A stretch of DNA of 64,000 nt, from positions 62,001-126,000 of the forward strand of contig NZ_SMAJ01000002.1 of NCBI RefSeq assembly GCF_004346225.1, given 5' to 3'. Positions 42,151-50,665 of the stretch are shown piece by piece (positions within the stretch are counted from its first letter, which is position 1; the number at the start of each line of letters is the position of its first letter). Under the pieces are notes generated by a model. It saw only the letters and a list, made by a program, of their open reading frames with translations. It did no database searches and was not told the origin of the DNA. The DNA is from Paralcaligenes ureilyticus (GTDB lineage: Bacteria > Pseudomonadota > Gammaproteobacteria > Burkholderiales > Burkholderiaceae_B). The translations under genes were made by a program, and so were the position numbers.

Positions 42151-42357
42151 TTAAGCCGCTTCTTGAATATTAGAAGCCTGCTTACCTTTTGGGCCCTCGG
42201 TCACTTCAAATCTGACTTTCTGGCCTTCCTTGAGGGTCTTGAATCCATTCATCTGGATTGTTGAGAAGTGCGCGAAAAGATCTCCGCTACCATCATCCGC
42301 AGTAATAAAGCCGAAACCCTTGGAATCGTTGAACCACTTAACAGTACCTGTTGACAT
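42151..42357 (-). CDS. Cold shock protein, CspA family
   Basis: 68 aa OB-fold nucleic-acid chaperone with RNP motifs KGFGFI and LFAHFS. The length and sequence are typical. AGGAGC lies before ATG. The gene faces an FNR box at 42494 with a CATAAT -10 (complement of 42467-42472) at class II spacing, giving a leader of roughly 100 bases, a usual feature of csp genes. Expression under low oxygen as well as cold is therefore possible. Confidence 0.93.
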   Translation of the reverse strand: MSTGTVKWFNDSKGFGFITADDGSGDLFAHFSTIQMNGFKTLKEGQKVRFEVTEGPKGKQASNIQEAA

Positions 42358-42466
42358 AATTTGCTCCTTCGAAGTTTAAAATCGCAGCGACCTACGCCGC
42401 TGCAGCACTTTTAATCTCAGCATAGGCAAGAGAATATTTGCAGCCCGACGAATGTCATACAACTTT

Positions 42467-42507
42467 ATTATGGCGGTCTTATATTTGCCTGTATTGATAC
42501 ATATCAA
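42467..42507 (-). promoter_or_regulatory. FNR box between csp and usp genes
   Basis: The box is a perfect TTGATacatATCAA at 42494-42507. The best -10 (CATAAT) at class II spacing points toward csp on the minus strand. Toward usp, AATAAT at 42556 is 58 bases from the centre, so activation of usp from a class I position is also possible. No gene lies in 42358-42723. Confidence 0.75.
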
Positions 42508-42723
42508 ATCTTTTTCAAAATGGAGTCACGCCTTGTGTTAAGCAAAAATAACGCCAATAATTTTGTCCTGGATCAGATTGCCCATAATCTGGTTAGGTAT
42601 CATTTGGCATACATTTCCGGTGGCTCATCAATTAAGTGCCCTTAAAGGATAGTAGCGACGCATACGGTATTGTTTATCTGCGTTAGCAGCTAGTTTCAAT
42701 TTTTGATACCTGGGACATTGATC

Positions 42724-43173
42724 ATGTACAACACAATTTTAGTTCCGGTCGATGGTAGCCCGACATCGGGCAGCGCAGTGGCGGAAGCGGGAAAACTGGC
42801 TTTAATGTGCTCCGCGCATGTGCACCTGTTGCATGTACTTGACATGACTGCCTATACCAATGGTTTCGAACAGGCGGAAGTTTATTTCAGAGATATCAAG
42901 CCGCATGCAATAAAAGCGGCCGAAGACATGCTGGCCCGCAGCCGTTCGCTTCTGGAAGCGAGCAACGTTGTTGTCGATACTGATCTGCGGGAAAATCTGG
43001 ACGGGCGAGTCGCCAGTGTCATCGTTGAACGCGCCGCATCCCTGGGTGCTGATGTTATTGTGATGGGCACGCATGGACGACGCGGATTCGAGCGAATGAT
43101 GATGGGTAGCGATGCGGAACTGGTGGCCCGTACCTCTCCGGTGCCGGTGTTGCTTGTCAAGCAAAAACAATAA
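42724..43173 (+). CDS. Universal stress protein, single domain
   Basis: 149 aa. The start MYNTILVPVDGS and the nucleotide-binding end GTHGRRGFERMMMGSDAEL define a UspA/MJ0577-type ATP-binding domain. ATG 42724 was chosen because the family match starts there; an in-frame start at 42703 would add seven residues. It precedes an NRAMP-like transporter gene by 11 bases and is likely co-transcribed with it. Confidence 0.9.
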   Translation: MYNTILVPVDGSPTSGSAVAEAGKLALMCSAHVHLLHVLDMTAYTNGFEQAEVYFRDIKPHAIKAAEDMLARSRSLLEASNVVVDTDLRENLDGRVASVIVERAASLGADVIVMGTHGRRGFERMMMGSDAELVARTSPVPVLLVKQKQ

Positions 43174-43184
43174 AGGCATCAGCC

Positions 43185-44474
43185 GTGCCGGTTAATTCAC
43201 ATGTGAATCGTGCCATATGGGAGCGCTTGAAGGAACACCCTTTGGCGTGGGTCGGCCCGGGATTGATCACTGGCGTGGCCGACGACGACCCCAGCGGGAT
43301 TGCCACATACTCCCAGGCGGGTGCGCAGTTCGGCCTCAACATGCTGTGGACGATGCCACTGGCTTTTCCGCTGATGGCTGCGATTCAGTCCATGTGCGGA
43401 CGTATCGGCCGGGTTACTGGGAAGGGCCTTGCCGCCAATATCAAAGGCGCGTTCCCGCCTGCTGTGCTTTTGTTTGTCGTGGTGCTTCTATTCATTGCGA
43501 ATATTCTCAATATTGCTGCGGATGTTGCCGCCATGGGAGAGGTGGCGGAATTGGTCACAGGCCTGAATCGTCATCTCATGACCGCATTTTTTGTATTTGG
43601 CACGCTGATACTGCAAGTATTCATTCCCTATCACCGCTATGTCTTTTTCTTGAAATGGCTGACATTTTCCCTACTGGCTTATGCGGCGGTCTTGTTTACG
43701 GTGCATGTCCCTTGGGCGGAAGTGGCTATACGTACGATATGGCCGAAGTTTCAACTCAATTCCACAAGCGCCGCCGTGATTGTCGGGGTTTTCGGAACCA
43801 CCATTAGCCCCTATTTGTTTTTCTGGCAGGCGTCCGAGGAGGTCGAAAATATGCAAGGGGAGCTTGGTGCCGTGTCGCTGCTGAGTGACGGTCGAGGAGC
43901 TGGCAAAGAACTCCGCCGCATTCAATGGGACACGTGGAGCGGCATGTTGTATTCCGACATCACGGCCTATTTCATTATTCTGGCAACCGCTGTCACGCTT
44001 CACGCTGCCGGGGTCAAAGACATTGAGACTGCGGCGCAGGCGGCAAGCGCGTTGCGGCCGCTTGCTGGCGACTTCGCATATACCCTTTTCGCTCTCGGCA
44101 TCTTAGGGGTCGGCCTGATCGGTGTGCCGGTGTTGGCCGGCTCCGCTGGCTATGCGCTATCGGAGGCAATGGGTTGGAAGTCCGGCCTGGAACGCAAAGC
44201 ACGTGATGCACGCGGTTTTTACGGCGTTATTGCCGTCAGTGTGCTTGCTGGGCTTCTGATTCAATATTCGCCAATCGCTCCAATGAAGGCCTTGTTCTGG
44301 AGTGCGGTCATCAATGGCGTGGTCGCTGTGCCGTTGATGGTTGTGATCATTGTATTGGTTTCAAAGAAGTCAGTAATGGGCGAATTTACTGTCGGTCGGC
44401 CGACAATCGTTCTTGGCTGGATTGCAACTGGAGTGATGGGAGCAGCGGCGATACGAATGATCATGCCTGGCTAA
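43185..44474 (+). CDS. NRAMP-family divalent metal transporter, variant clade
   Basis: 429 aa from GTG 43185, eleven or so hydrophobic segments. The first span carries ADDDPSGIATYSQAGAQFG where classic NRAMP proteins have DPGN, and the sixth span region reads SPYLFFWQASEEVEN where MPH is expected. Fold family is clear, metal choice is not: Mg2+-type NRAMP relatives also lack these motifs. Paired with the usp gene upstream (11-base gap). Inner membrane. Confidence 0.82.
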   Translation: MPVNSHVNRAIWERLKEHPLAWVGPGLITGVADDDPSGIATYSQAGAQFGLNMLWTMPLAFPLMAAIQSMCGRIGRVTGKGLAANIKGAFPPAVLLFVVVLLFIANILNIAADVAAMGEVAELVTGLNRHLMTAFFVFGTLILQVFIPYHRYVFFLKWLTFSLLAYAAVLFTVHVPWAEVAIRTIWPKFQLNSTSAAVIVGVFGTTISPYLFFWQASEEVENMQGELGAVSLLSDGRGAGKELRRIQWDTWSGMLYSDITAYFIILATAVTLHAAGVKDIETAAQAASALRPLAGDFAYTLFALGILGVGLIGVPVLAGSAGYALSEAMGWKSGLERKARDARGFYGVIAVSVLAGLLIQYSPIAPMKALFWSAVINGVVAVPLMVVIIVLVSKKSVMGEFTVGRPTIVLGWIATGVMGAAAIRMIMPG

Positions 44475-44601
44475 GGCTAAATTTCTGAGGCGACCCCGGT
44501 TGGGTATTGGTAACGGGCGCACTCATAGCAATCCATCTATCATTTAAACCAAATGAGAGCCGGGCCGAATGCAATGCCCGGGAATAAAAACCGCAGTGTT
44601 G

Positions 44602-44642
44602 TTGATGCTGATCAATTACCGTAGTTTCCATCAGGATAGTAT
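44602..44642 (+). promoter_or_regulatory. FNR promoter of hsp20
   Basis: A perfect TTGATgctgATCAA box lies at 44602-44615, and TAGTAT at 44637-44642 is centred 31 bases away (class II). Predicted start near 44650, giving a leader of about 100 bases before ATG 44751. Confidence 0.85.
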
Positions 44643-44750
44643 GACCATGCATGTAGTGCAAAGCACGTTTAAGGCTCTCGCCGCTTTGGCTTGTCACAGA
44701 GGTAAAAGCCAGTGGGAATTGAAATCGTTTTTTTCCTGGAGAGGTTCATC

Positions 44751-45203
44751 ATGGCTAATAATTTAATGCAACTCGATCCCTTTAACGATATTGCTCATTT
44801 TTCGCCGTTACGCAGCTTTGAGGATTTATTCAAGGATTTCCGCTTGCGACCGGCCTTGGGTAATCTTGACGCCGAACCGCGCATTAAGATGGATGTATCT
44901 GAAACAGATCAGGGTTATACCGTAAAAGCCGAAATACCGGGTATTAAAAAAGAGGACGTAAAGGTAGCTGTCGAAGGTAATCAGGTTACGATCACCGCTG
45001 AGACAAAGCGCGAGACGGAAGAGAAAAAGGGTGAAACGGTAGTGCGTCGCGAACGCTATTTTGGCCATCAATCGCGCAGCTTCACTCTTGCTCATGAGAT
45101 AGACGATTCAAAAGCCGTCGCTAAATACCAGGATGGCGTGTTGGAGTTGTCCTTACCCAAGAAATCGGGCAGCAGCGGTGCAAAAATGCTGACGGTCAAC
45201 TAA
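44751..45203 (+). CDS. Hsp20 family small heat shock protein
   Basis: 150 aa. The alpha-crystallin domain spans residues 45-140 (YTVKAEIPGIKKEDVKVAVE; ESR-like RRERYFGHQSRSFTL; DGVLELSLPKK). A GGAGAGG ribosome binding site precedes ATG 44751. It is an ATP-independent chaperone. Control by an FNR promoter is unusual for this family in general but recalls HspX of the mycobacterial hypoxia regulon. Confidence 0.93.
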   Translation: MANNLMQLDPFNDIAHFSPLRSFEDLFKDFRLRPALGNLDAEPRIKMDVSETDQGYTVKAEIPGIKKEDVKVAVEGNQVTITAETKRETEEKKGETVVRRERYFGHQSRSFTLAHEIDDSKAVAKYQDGVLELSLPKKSGSSGAKMLTVN

Positions 45204-45224
45204 TTAGCGTAACTAAGATGGGAT

Positions 45225-45266
45225 CCGACGGCGCCGAAATCATGGCTTGCTCGTGTTAGCCGTCGG
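45225..45266 (+). terminator. Possible long-loop hairpin after hsp20
   Basis: CCGACGGC and GCCGTCGG are perfect 8-base arms separated by 26 bases, 22 bases after the hsp20 stop. No T-run follows, so a terminator is only a guess. Confidence 0.3.
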
Positions 45267-45421
45267 GCGCGCCGGCTTGATCATGGTTTCGGGCGACACT
45301 CAGCAGACACGTCCCGGCAGAAAGAAGGGTGTGAACGCCCAATCGGCAACTGGATGCATGGGTGTCGTTTGTTTGGCGGCATCCGGGCGGTTACGTATTC
45401 AGTACGAGTAAGCGAGTATCT

Positions 45422-46783
45422 ATGAAACTCTCATTTCTTGGCGCTGCCGGCACAGTGACCGGATCCCGGTTCCTGCTCGAAGCAGACGGGCGGCGGATTC
45501 TTATTGATTGCGGGTTATTTCAGGGGTTGAAGCAGCTTCGCTTGCGTAATTGGGCGCAGTTTCCGGTTACTCCCAGCAGTATCGACGCCGTCGTGCTGAC
45601 ACACGCCCATCTGGACCATTCGGGTTACTTACCCTGCTTGGCCCGAGATGGTTTTCGTGGGCCGGTTTACGCAACCGAGACGACCGTCGATCTGTGTGCC
45701 ATTTTATTGACTGATAGCGCCCATATTCAGGAATCGGATGCCGATTTCGCCAATCGGCACAGGCTGTCGAAACATGCTCCTGCATTGCCGTTGTACACCG
45801 TTGCCGATGTGAATAATGGGATGCGTCTTTTTAAAAAAATGCCATTCAATACCTTGCATAGACTCGAGTCCGGCATCGAAATAATCTTTCATCATGCTGG
45901 ACACATTTTGGGCGCGTCCATTGTCGAAATAAATTGGCAAGGGCGCCGCATAGTATTTTCCGGCGACTTGGGTCGATATAACGACCCATTAATGTCTGAC
46001 CCCGCTATCGTGGAAGAAGCGGATTACTTGATAGCGGAATCAACGTATGGCGATCGCCTTCATGAGCGCGAAGACCCACAAAACCGGCTGGCCGAAATTA
46101 TTCAGCGAACTGTGCGGCGGGGCGGCACGGTTTTGATTCCAGCATTCGCAGTCGGACGTGCTCAATTATTACTACTGCACCTGTACCAGTTAAAACAACA
46201 AGGGCGCCTGCCGGCCAATTTACCTATTTATCTGGACAGTCCGATGTCGGTAAACGCGGTCGATATTTATCGCCGTTATCCAGACCAGTTGCGCTTAGGC
46301 GAGGTCAATTACGCGGCGGCCTATGGAGTGGCCCATTATGTTCGCGATGTCGAGGAGTCCAAAGGACTCGATGCCACACCAATGCCCAAAGTGATTATTT
46401 CGGCCAGCGGCATGGCAACGGGGGGGCGAGTTTTACATCACTTAAAGCGATTTGCGCCGGATCCGCAATCGGCTGTATTGTTCGCCGGCTTCCAGGCCGC
46501 GGGAACGCGCGGTGCAAAGATGCTCAATGGTGCTCAAACCGTCAAGATTTATGGTGAATACGTTCCCGTGCGCGCGGAATTACACAATCTCTCAATGCTT
46601 TCGGCACATGCGGACGCCGACGAAATCATGCGTTGGCTAAGGGGTTTTCAACGACCGCCCAAAGAGACCTTCCTAGCTCATGGCGAGCCCGAAGCGGCGG
46701 ATACCCTGAGGTTGCGGATTAAAGACGAATTAGGCTGGTCTTGTCATGTTGCGGAGGATCGGGAAGAAGCCGAATTGCGATGA
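45422..46783 (+). CDS. Metallo-beta-lactamase/beta-CASP RNA-processing nuclease
   Basis: 453 aa. Metal motif THAHLDHSGYLP, then HHAGHILGAS and FSGDLGRYNDP, then beta-CASP motifs (AFAVGRAQ; SASGMATGGRVLHHL) and LSAHADADE near the end. Members act as RNA endo/exonucleases (YsH1/CPSF-like). ATG 45422 fits the family start MKLSFLGAAGTVTGS; an upstream in-frame start at 45362 has no support. Expression context: same direction as hsp20 before it and usp after it. Confidence 0.9.
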   Translation: MKLSFLGAAGTVTGSRFLLEADGRRILIDCGLFQGLKQLRLRNWAQFPVTPSSIDAVVLTHAHLDHSGYLPCLARDGFRGPVYATETTVDLCAILLTDSAHIQESDADFANRHRLSKHAPALPLYTVADVNNGMRLFKKMPFNTLHRLESGIEIIFHHAGHILGASIVEINWQGRRIVFSGDLGRYNDPLMSDPAIVEEADYLIAESTYGDRLHEREDPQNRLAEIIQRTVRRGGTVLIPAFAVGRAQLLLLHLYQLKQQGRLPANLPIYLDSPMSVNAVDIYRRYPDQLRLGEVNYAAAYGVAHYVRDVEESKGLDATPMPKVIISASGMATGGRVLHHLKRFAPDPQSAVLFAGFQAAGTRGAKMLNGAQTVKIYGEYVPVRAELHNLSMLSAHADADEIMRWLRGFQRPPKETFLAHGEPEAADTLRLRIKDELGWSCHVAEDREEAELR

Positions 46784-46808
46784 ATCCACAGTTCTTCTTT
46801 TACCAAAC

Positions 46809-46853
46809 TTAATACAGATCAAGTGTCAATCTGTGTTTTCAGCGAATCATAAT
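46809..46853 (+). promoter_or_regulatory. FNR-type box upstream of usp
   Basis: TTAATacagATCAA at 46809-46822, one mismatch from consensus. CATAAT at 46848-46853 is 35 bases from the box centre, slightly long; TCATAA at 46847 is closer. Confidence 0.6.
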
Positions 46854-46886
46854 GCTAGCCATCCAAAGAACGAAGGAGACTTAGTC

Positions 46887-47360
46887 ATGTACAAGAAAAT
46901 TCTTGTGGCCATTGATGGGAGTGATGTGGCCAACGGCGCTTTTGAAACCGCGTTGCAACTGGCTAAGGCGGAAAAGGCTGAGTTGTTACCTCTATATGTA
47001 GTTGAGTATCCGAATATCTATGATCCAGGTATTGGGTATGATCTGACGCCAATTTATGAGGCCCTCCGTGCCGAGGGCGACCGCGTTGCAGCAGAGGCTG
47101 ATGCCTGTTTGAAAAAAGAGGGTATAGATGGCAAGGCTCGTGTAGCTGATAAATTTCCCTCTATTAGGCCTACGGCGAGTCAAATCCAGGATGTGGCCGA
47201 TGAGTTTCAAGCTGATTTGGTGATTTTGGGTACTCACGGCCGCAGCGGCTTTAAGCGGTTGATGCTGGGCAGTGTGGCCGAAGCGTTTATCAGACAATCA
47301 ACAAGGCCCGTGCTATTGATTCCGCAAAAGGCAACTGTCGAGCCTCTAGCCAAGGAATGA
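46887..47360 (+). CDS. Universal stress protein, single domain
   Basis: 157 aa. MYKKILVAIDGSDVANGAF at the start and GTHGRSGFKRLMLGSVAEAF near the end show a complete UspA-type ATP-binding domain. AAGGAGA lies about 8 bases before ATG 46887. A near-consensus FNR box lies upstream. Its last 34 codons have a close relic copy at 35720-35824. Confidence 0.92.
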   Translation: MYKKILVAIDGSDVANGAFETALQLAKAEKAELLPLYVVEYPNIYDPGIGYDLTPIYEALRAEGDRVAAEADACLKKEGIDGKARVADKFPSIRPTASQIQDVADEFQADLVILGTHGRSGFKRLMLGSVAEAFIRQSTRPVLLIPQKATVEPLAKE

Positions 47361-47428
47361 GGGCCTGGCATTGGGGTTGGCTGGTTTCCAGGGCGCCTCA
47401 GACCGTTATGTTCACATCGTGTGAAGTG

Positions 47429-48280
47429 TCAGGGCAGGATGCTTTGATAGAAATCATGCAAAATTGCAATAGCTTCCTCTGCATTTTCGACGATCGTGAT
47501 CAATGCCGCGTCGGCCTCGCTGATCATCCCTTCTTCGACGAGAAAGTCGAAGTGGACCGCCCGCCGCCAAAAAGCTCTGCCGACGAGCACGATGGGAATG
47601 CGAGCCATCTTGCTGGTCTGCACAAGATTCAGAACCTCCAAAAGTTCGTCAAGAGTACCGTAGCCTCCTGGAAAAGCGACCAGTGCTCGTGCCCGCAACA
47701 AAAAATGCATCTTCCGCAGCGCGAAGTAGTGAAAACGAAATGCCAGTTCGGGGCTGATAAAAGGATTGGGCGCCTGTTCATGCGGCAGCGTAATATTGAG
47801 TCCGATCGAGTGCGCCTCCATTTCGAAAGCGCCCCGATTGGCGGCCTCCATGATGCCCGGACCGCCACCCGTTACGATCACAAAATCATGCTGCTCCTTA
47901 TCCTGGAAATGACTTGAGACCATTTGCGCGAAGCGTCGTGCCTCGTCGTAGTAGCGCGAATACAGTAGCCGACGTTTAACCTTGGTAAGTTCAAGCTGGA
48001 TGCCCGGGTCGTCTGGCTGGGCCTGTGCCAGGGCTTTAACCCGAGCCAACTGAGCGCGTGCCTCTATAGGCGGAATTATTCTTGCGCTACCGAATACGAC
48101 AATGGTGGAATGGATGTTGAGCTTGCGCAGCGCAGCCTCGGGCTTTTGGAGCTCTAGCTGCAATCGAAGCGGGCGCAAATCATCGCTCGCCAAAAACTCA
48201 AGATCTTCCTGGGCAAGGCGATAACTGGCCCCACGCATAATGGCCTCTTGCAGAGCCTTGTGTTGAGTCGAGTCAGTCAT
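47429..48280 (-). CDS. LOG family protein (TIGR00730 type)
   Basis: 283 aa. Family motifs are VTGGGPGIMEAANRGAF and FPGGYGTLDELLE, the phosphoribohydrolase site of LOG/YgdH proteins; the N-terminal 60 residues precede the Rossmann-like core (STIVVFGSARI). The usual activity is release of ribose-5-phosphate from nucleoside monophosphates, which could feed pentose phosphate back. The gene is convergent with usp. Cytosolic. Confidence 0.9.
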   Translation of the reverse strand: MTDSTQHKALQEAIMRGASYRLAQEDLEFLASDDLRPLRLQLELQKPEAALRKLNIHSTIVVFGSARIIPPIEARAQLARVKALAQAQPDDPGIQLELTKVKRRLLYSRYYDEARRFAQMVSSHFQDKEQHDFVIVTGGGPGIMEAANRGAFEMEAHSIGLNITLPHEQAPNPFISPELAFRFHYFALRKMHFLLRARALVAFPGGYGTLDELLEVLNLVQTSKMARIPIVLVGRAFWRRAVHFDFLVEEGMISEADAALITIVENAEEAIAILHDFYQSILP

Positions 48281-48391
48281 ACGGAACCTCCTCGGGCATG
48301 ATCAACTCGTAAATTTGCACCGTGGACAATTTGTGGTCCAAATATAGGGATGAAGCGTGTTCAAAAGCCCAACCGACTCGCCGGCTTTGCC

Positions 48392-49222
48392 TTATTGAAC
48401 AGTGGTCGAGCAAAAAAATAAAGGTTGGCTGAGTCGGATTTTCTGCTGGGGTAGGGAACGGAAAGATTGAAATAGATGGAGCAATTCGGGCTTTAGTATT
48501 TGGATGTCTTTTCGACGTACCGAGATCGCACCAGCCTCAGCCAGGGCGGACAAGGTGCGGCTGACCGTTTCCAGTGTCAGGCCCAGGTAACAGCCTATAT
48601 CGCGCCTGGTCATGGGCAGCGACATTTCTTGCGAGGAATAACCAAGCGCCGCATACCGTTTGGCGAGCTCTTCCAGGAAACCGGCCACACGCGCTTCAGA
48701 CTTGAGCGGGCCCGACAGGCTAATGCCGGCATGCTCCTCCATAATTTCCCGGCTGGTGGCTAGATAGATCATTTGCTCCAATTCGCGGCAGGAATGTCCC
48801 ATGGCCAGTATCTGTTTGAAGGGAATAATTATCAACTCGCAATCGGTCAACGCGACGGCTTCGGTGCCATATCGATTGCAGAAAAGGCCGTCCAAACCCA
48901 GCAGATTACCCTTCATCGGGAAGGAGAGCACTCGTTCATCACCTTCGGAATTGCGCAGCACGATTTTTAAGAATCCGAACCGTACAACGTATAACGATTC
49001 AAACGGTTGTCCCAAGCGATAGATTAGCTCGCCAGCCTTGACTCGTCGAGGATGAAATTGCGGACCCTGTTCGCTCATTTCTTGTTTTTGAGGGCCATCA
49101 AGTCGCAACAACTCGCCGATATCCTGAATGGAGAAAAAGAGTTTGGCGTATCCTGGCCGAGAGTGTGGAACCACGTCGTTCCGCGAATCAGCCCACGTCT
49201 CTGCAAGCTTAAGGGTATTCAT
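48392..49222 (-). CDS. Crp/Fnr family regulator without Fe-S cysteines (paralogue 2)
   Basis: 276 aa. It matches the regulator at 18061 nearly throughout (KAGELIYRLGQPF; NSEGDERVLSFPM; MTRRDIGCYLGLTLETVSR with Glu218, Ser221, Arg222), plus a longer N-terminal arm. There is no CxxC cluster. ATG 49222 gives a 5-base gap to AAGGA; ATG 49225 is also possible. DNA contacts predict binding to TTGAT-type sites. Two FNR-type boxes lie in the 450 bases upstream, shared with divergent nirV. Confidence 0.88.
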   Translation of the reverse strand: MNTLKLAETWADSRNDVVPHSRPGYAKLFFSIQDIGELLRLDGPQKQEMSEQGPQFHPRRVKAGELIYRLGQPFESLYVVRFGFLKIVLRNSEGDERVLSFPMKGNLLGLDGLFCNRYGTEAVALTDCELIIIPFKQILAMGHSCRELEQMIYLATSREIMEEHAGISLSGPLKSEARVAGFLEELAKRYAALGYSSQEMSLPMTRRDIGCYLGLTLETVSRTLSALAEAGAISVRRKDIQILKPELLHLFQSFRSLPQQKIRLSQPLFFCSTTVQ

Positions 49223-49446
49223 CATGATCCTTCGGTTTATTGTGCCGATTGGCACGGTATAACCACCACACAGCTCTGATGACTCACTGCAAAACAGAGA
49301 GAATAATTAGCCGTGCCCGAGTTCCGGCATATGAACATGGCTGTGGACAACGAGTTGAGCTTTGCCATCCATATATACGATTAATCACTTGCGGATGTAG
49401 TTGGGAGTTCTTGCGTCAAGTGTAAGGTTGTACTTTAGAAAAAAAA

Positions 49447-49460
49447 TTGATTTATGTCAA
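49447..49460. promoter_or_regulatory. FNR-type box, fnr-paralogue side of the nirV region
   Basis: TTGATttatGTCAA. It lies 225 bases from the paralogue start and 227 from nirV; no good -10 is visible on the + strand, so it more likely serves the minus strand or acts as an upstream site. Confidence 0.6.
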
Positions 49461-49588
49461 AAGTTTAAGTGTTTGTGGTTTGTTCTAAGTCATTGATTTG
49501 TAATTAATTTCAGCTAAATGTTTCGAGCTAATAATACGTCGAAATTATTGCAATGTGATGCTTCCGGCATCTGACATCCGTTCACGAT

Positions 49589-49629
49589 TTGATGTAAATC
49601 AAGACTCGCGTATTGTGTCACTGGATAAT
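49589..49629 (+). promoter_or_regulatory. FNR/Dnr promoter of nirV
   Basis: A perfect TTGATgtaaATCAA box lies at 49589-49602 and GATAAT at 49624-49629 is centred 31 bases away. Transcription should start near 49637. Apart from the two boxes, the 49223-49673 stretch holds no gene. Confidence 0.85.
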
Positions 49630-49673
49630 GGTTGGAAGCTTAGGCGCATCGCCTAAATGGAAGGTAAAAGAGG

Positions 49674-50489
49674 ATGCACCGGTTAACCAACATTGCAATC
49701 GCCGTAGCGCTGGCCGCGGCCGCCCTTGTGTATTGGGCTCCGACGCATATACGTGCGGCAAATGACTCAACCGAACTCGTTATGATCAAGCGGGGCAACT
49801 TTACATATCGCCCCGCCGGTGAGTACTTGCGGGGTAATGACCCAGTGGATCCGCCCGCTGTCGTTGTGCACTTTCCGAGCGATTTCTTGATCATGAAACG
49901 ACAGGTTAGCCAGGCGGAATATGCGCAGTGCGTCGGCAATGGCGCCTGCAAGGCTTTGGATAGGGCGCAACGAGGCGCCGTTTCCCCTGATTTGCCGGTG
50001 GTTGGGGTGAGCTGGGCGGATGCAACCGCTTATGCCGCCTGGTTGTCGGCCAGGACTGGCCACCATTACAGGCTCCCGAGCTACGCACAATGGGCGTTCG
50101 CCGCCGGTTCGGCTTACAAGGAAGAGGACGTTATCGAACCGTCTGATCCGAGTAATCCAGCTCAGCGCTGGTTGGCCGAATATGCGATCGAAGCCCGTCG
50201 CAAGACGACAGGGGATGTTCGCCCTAAGGTCTTTGGCAGTTATGGAGTCAGTTCCACTGGGTTGCTGGATATTGCCGGCAACGTATGGGATTGGACCGAC
50301 ACGTGCAGCACTCGTCAGATTATCGATGAAGATGCCGCACCCGAACAAAACTGCGGCGTTCGAGTCGTGGCGGGCCGGCATCGTGGATATATTGCCGATT
50401 TTATCCGCGACCCCCGCGGCGGCGCATGTTCGGTCGGTATTCCGCCCAGCAATCTTGGATTCAGGCTTATTCGTGACGCCGCCAATTGA
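49674..50489 (+). CDS. nirV: NirV-like SUMF1-domain protein
   Basis: 271 aa. An N-terminal signal peptide (IAIAVALAAAALVYW, cleaved near residue 28) exports it. The rest is a formylglycine-generating-enzyme-type (SUMF1) domain: PVVGVSWADATAYAAWLSARTG, LPSYAQWAFAAG, DIAGNVWDWTDTC, FRLIRDAAN at the end. SUMF1-type proteins beside nirK are named NirV; their precise role is not settled. Located 177 bases before nirK, same direction, own FNR/Dnr promoter. Confidence 0.87.
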   Translation: MHRLTNIAIAVALAAAALVYWAPTHIRAANDSTELVMIKRGNFTYRPAGEYLRGNDPVDPPAVVVHFPSDFLIMKRQVSQAEYAQCVGNGACKALDRAQRGAVSPDLPVVGVSWADATAYAAWLSARTGHHYRLPSYAQWAFAAGSAYKEEDVIEPSDPSNPAQRWLAEYAIEARRKTTGDVRPKVFGSYGVSSTGLLDIAGNVWDWTDTCSTRQIIDEDAAPEQNCGVRVVAGRHRGYIADFIRDPRGGACSVGIPPSNLGFRLIRDAAN

Positions 50490-50586
50490 TTTAACCAGGG
50501 CGCTGCATCAAATAGGGTTGAACTGGAACGGTCTGTCGTTGGGCCCGTTGCTGATTAGGGAAAACCCGTATTAATCTGCATCAAGC

Positions 50587-50626
50587 TTGAGCTAGATCAA
50601 GAAATGGGCGGCAAGACAGGTATTAA
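50587..50626 (+). promoter_or_regulatory. FNR/Dnr-type promoter of nirK
   Basis: The box is TTGAGctagATCAA at 50587-50600 (one mismatch); TATTAA at 50621-50626 is 30 bases from the box centre. The nirK ATG lies 40 bases further. Confidence 0.75.
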
Positions 50627-50665
50627 ATGGATCCAACAGGTCAACACTACAACGAAGGAGTTTTC

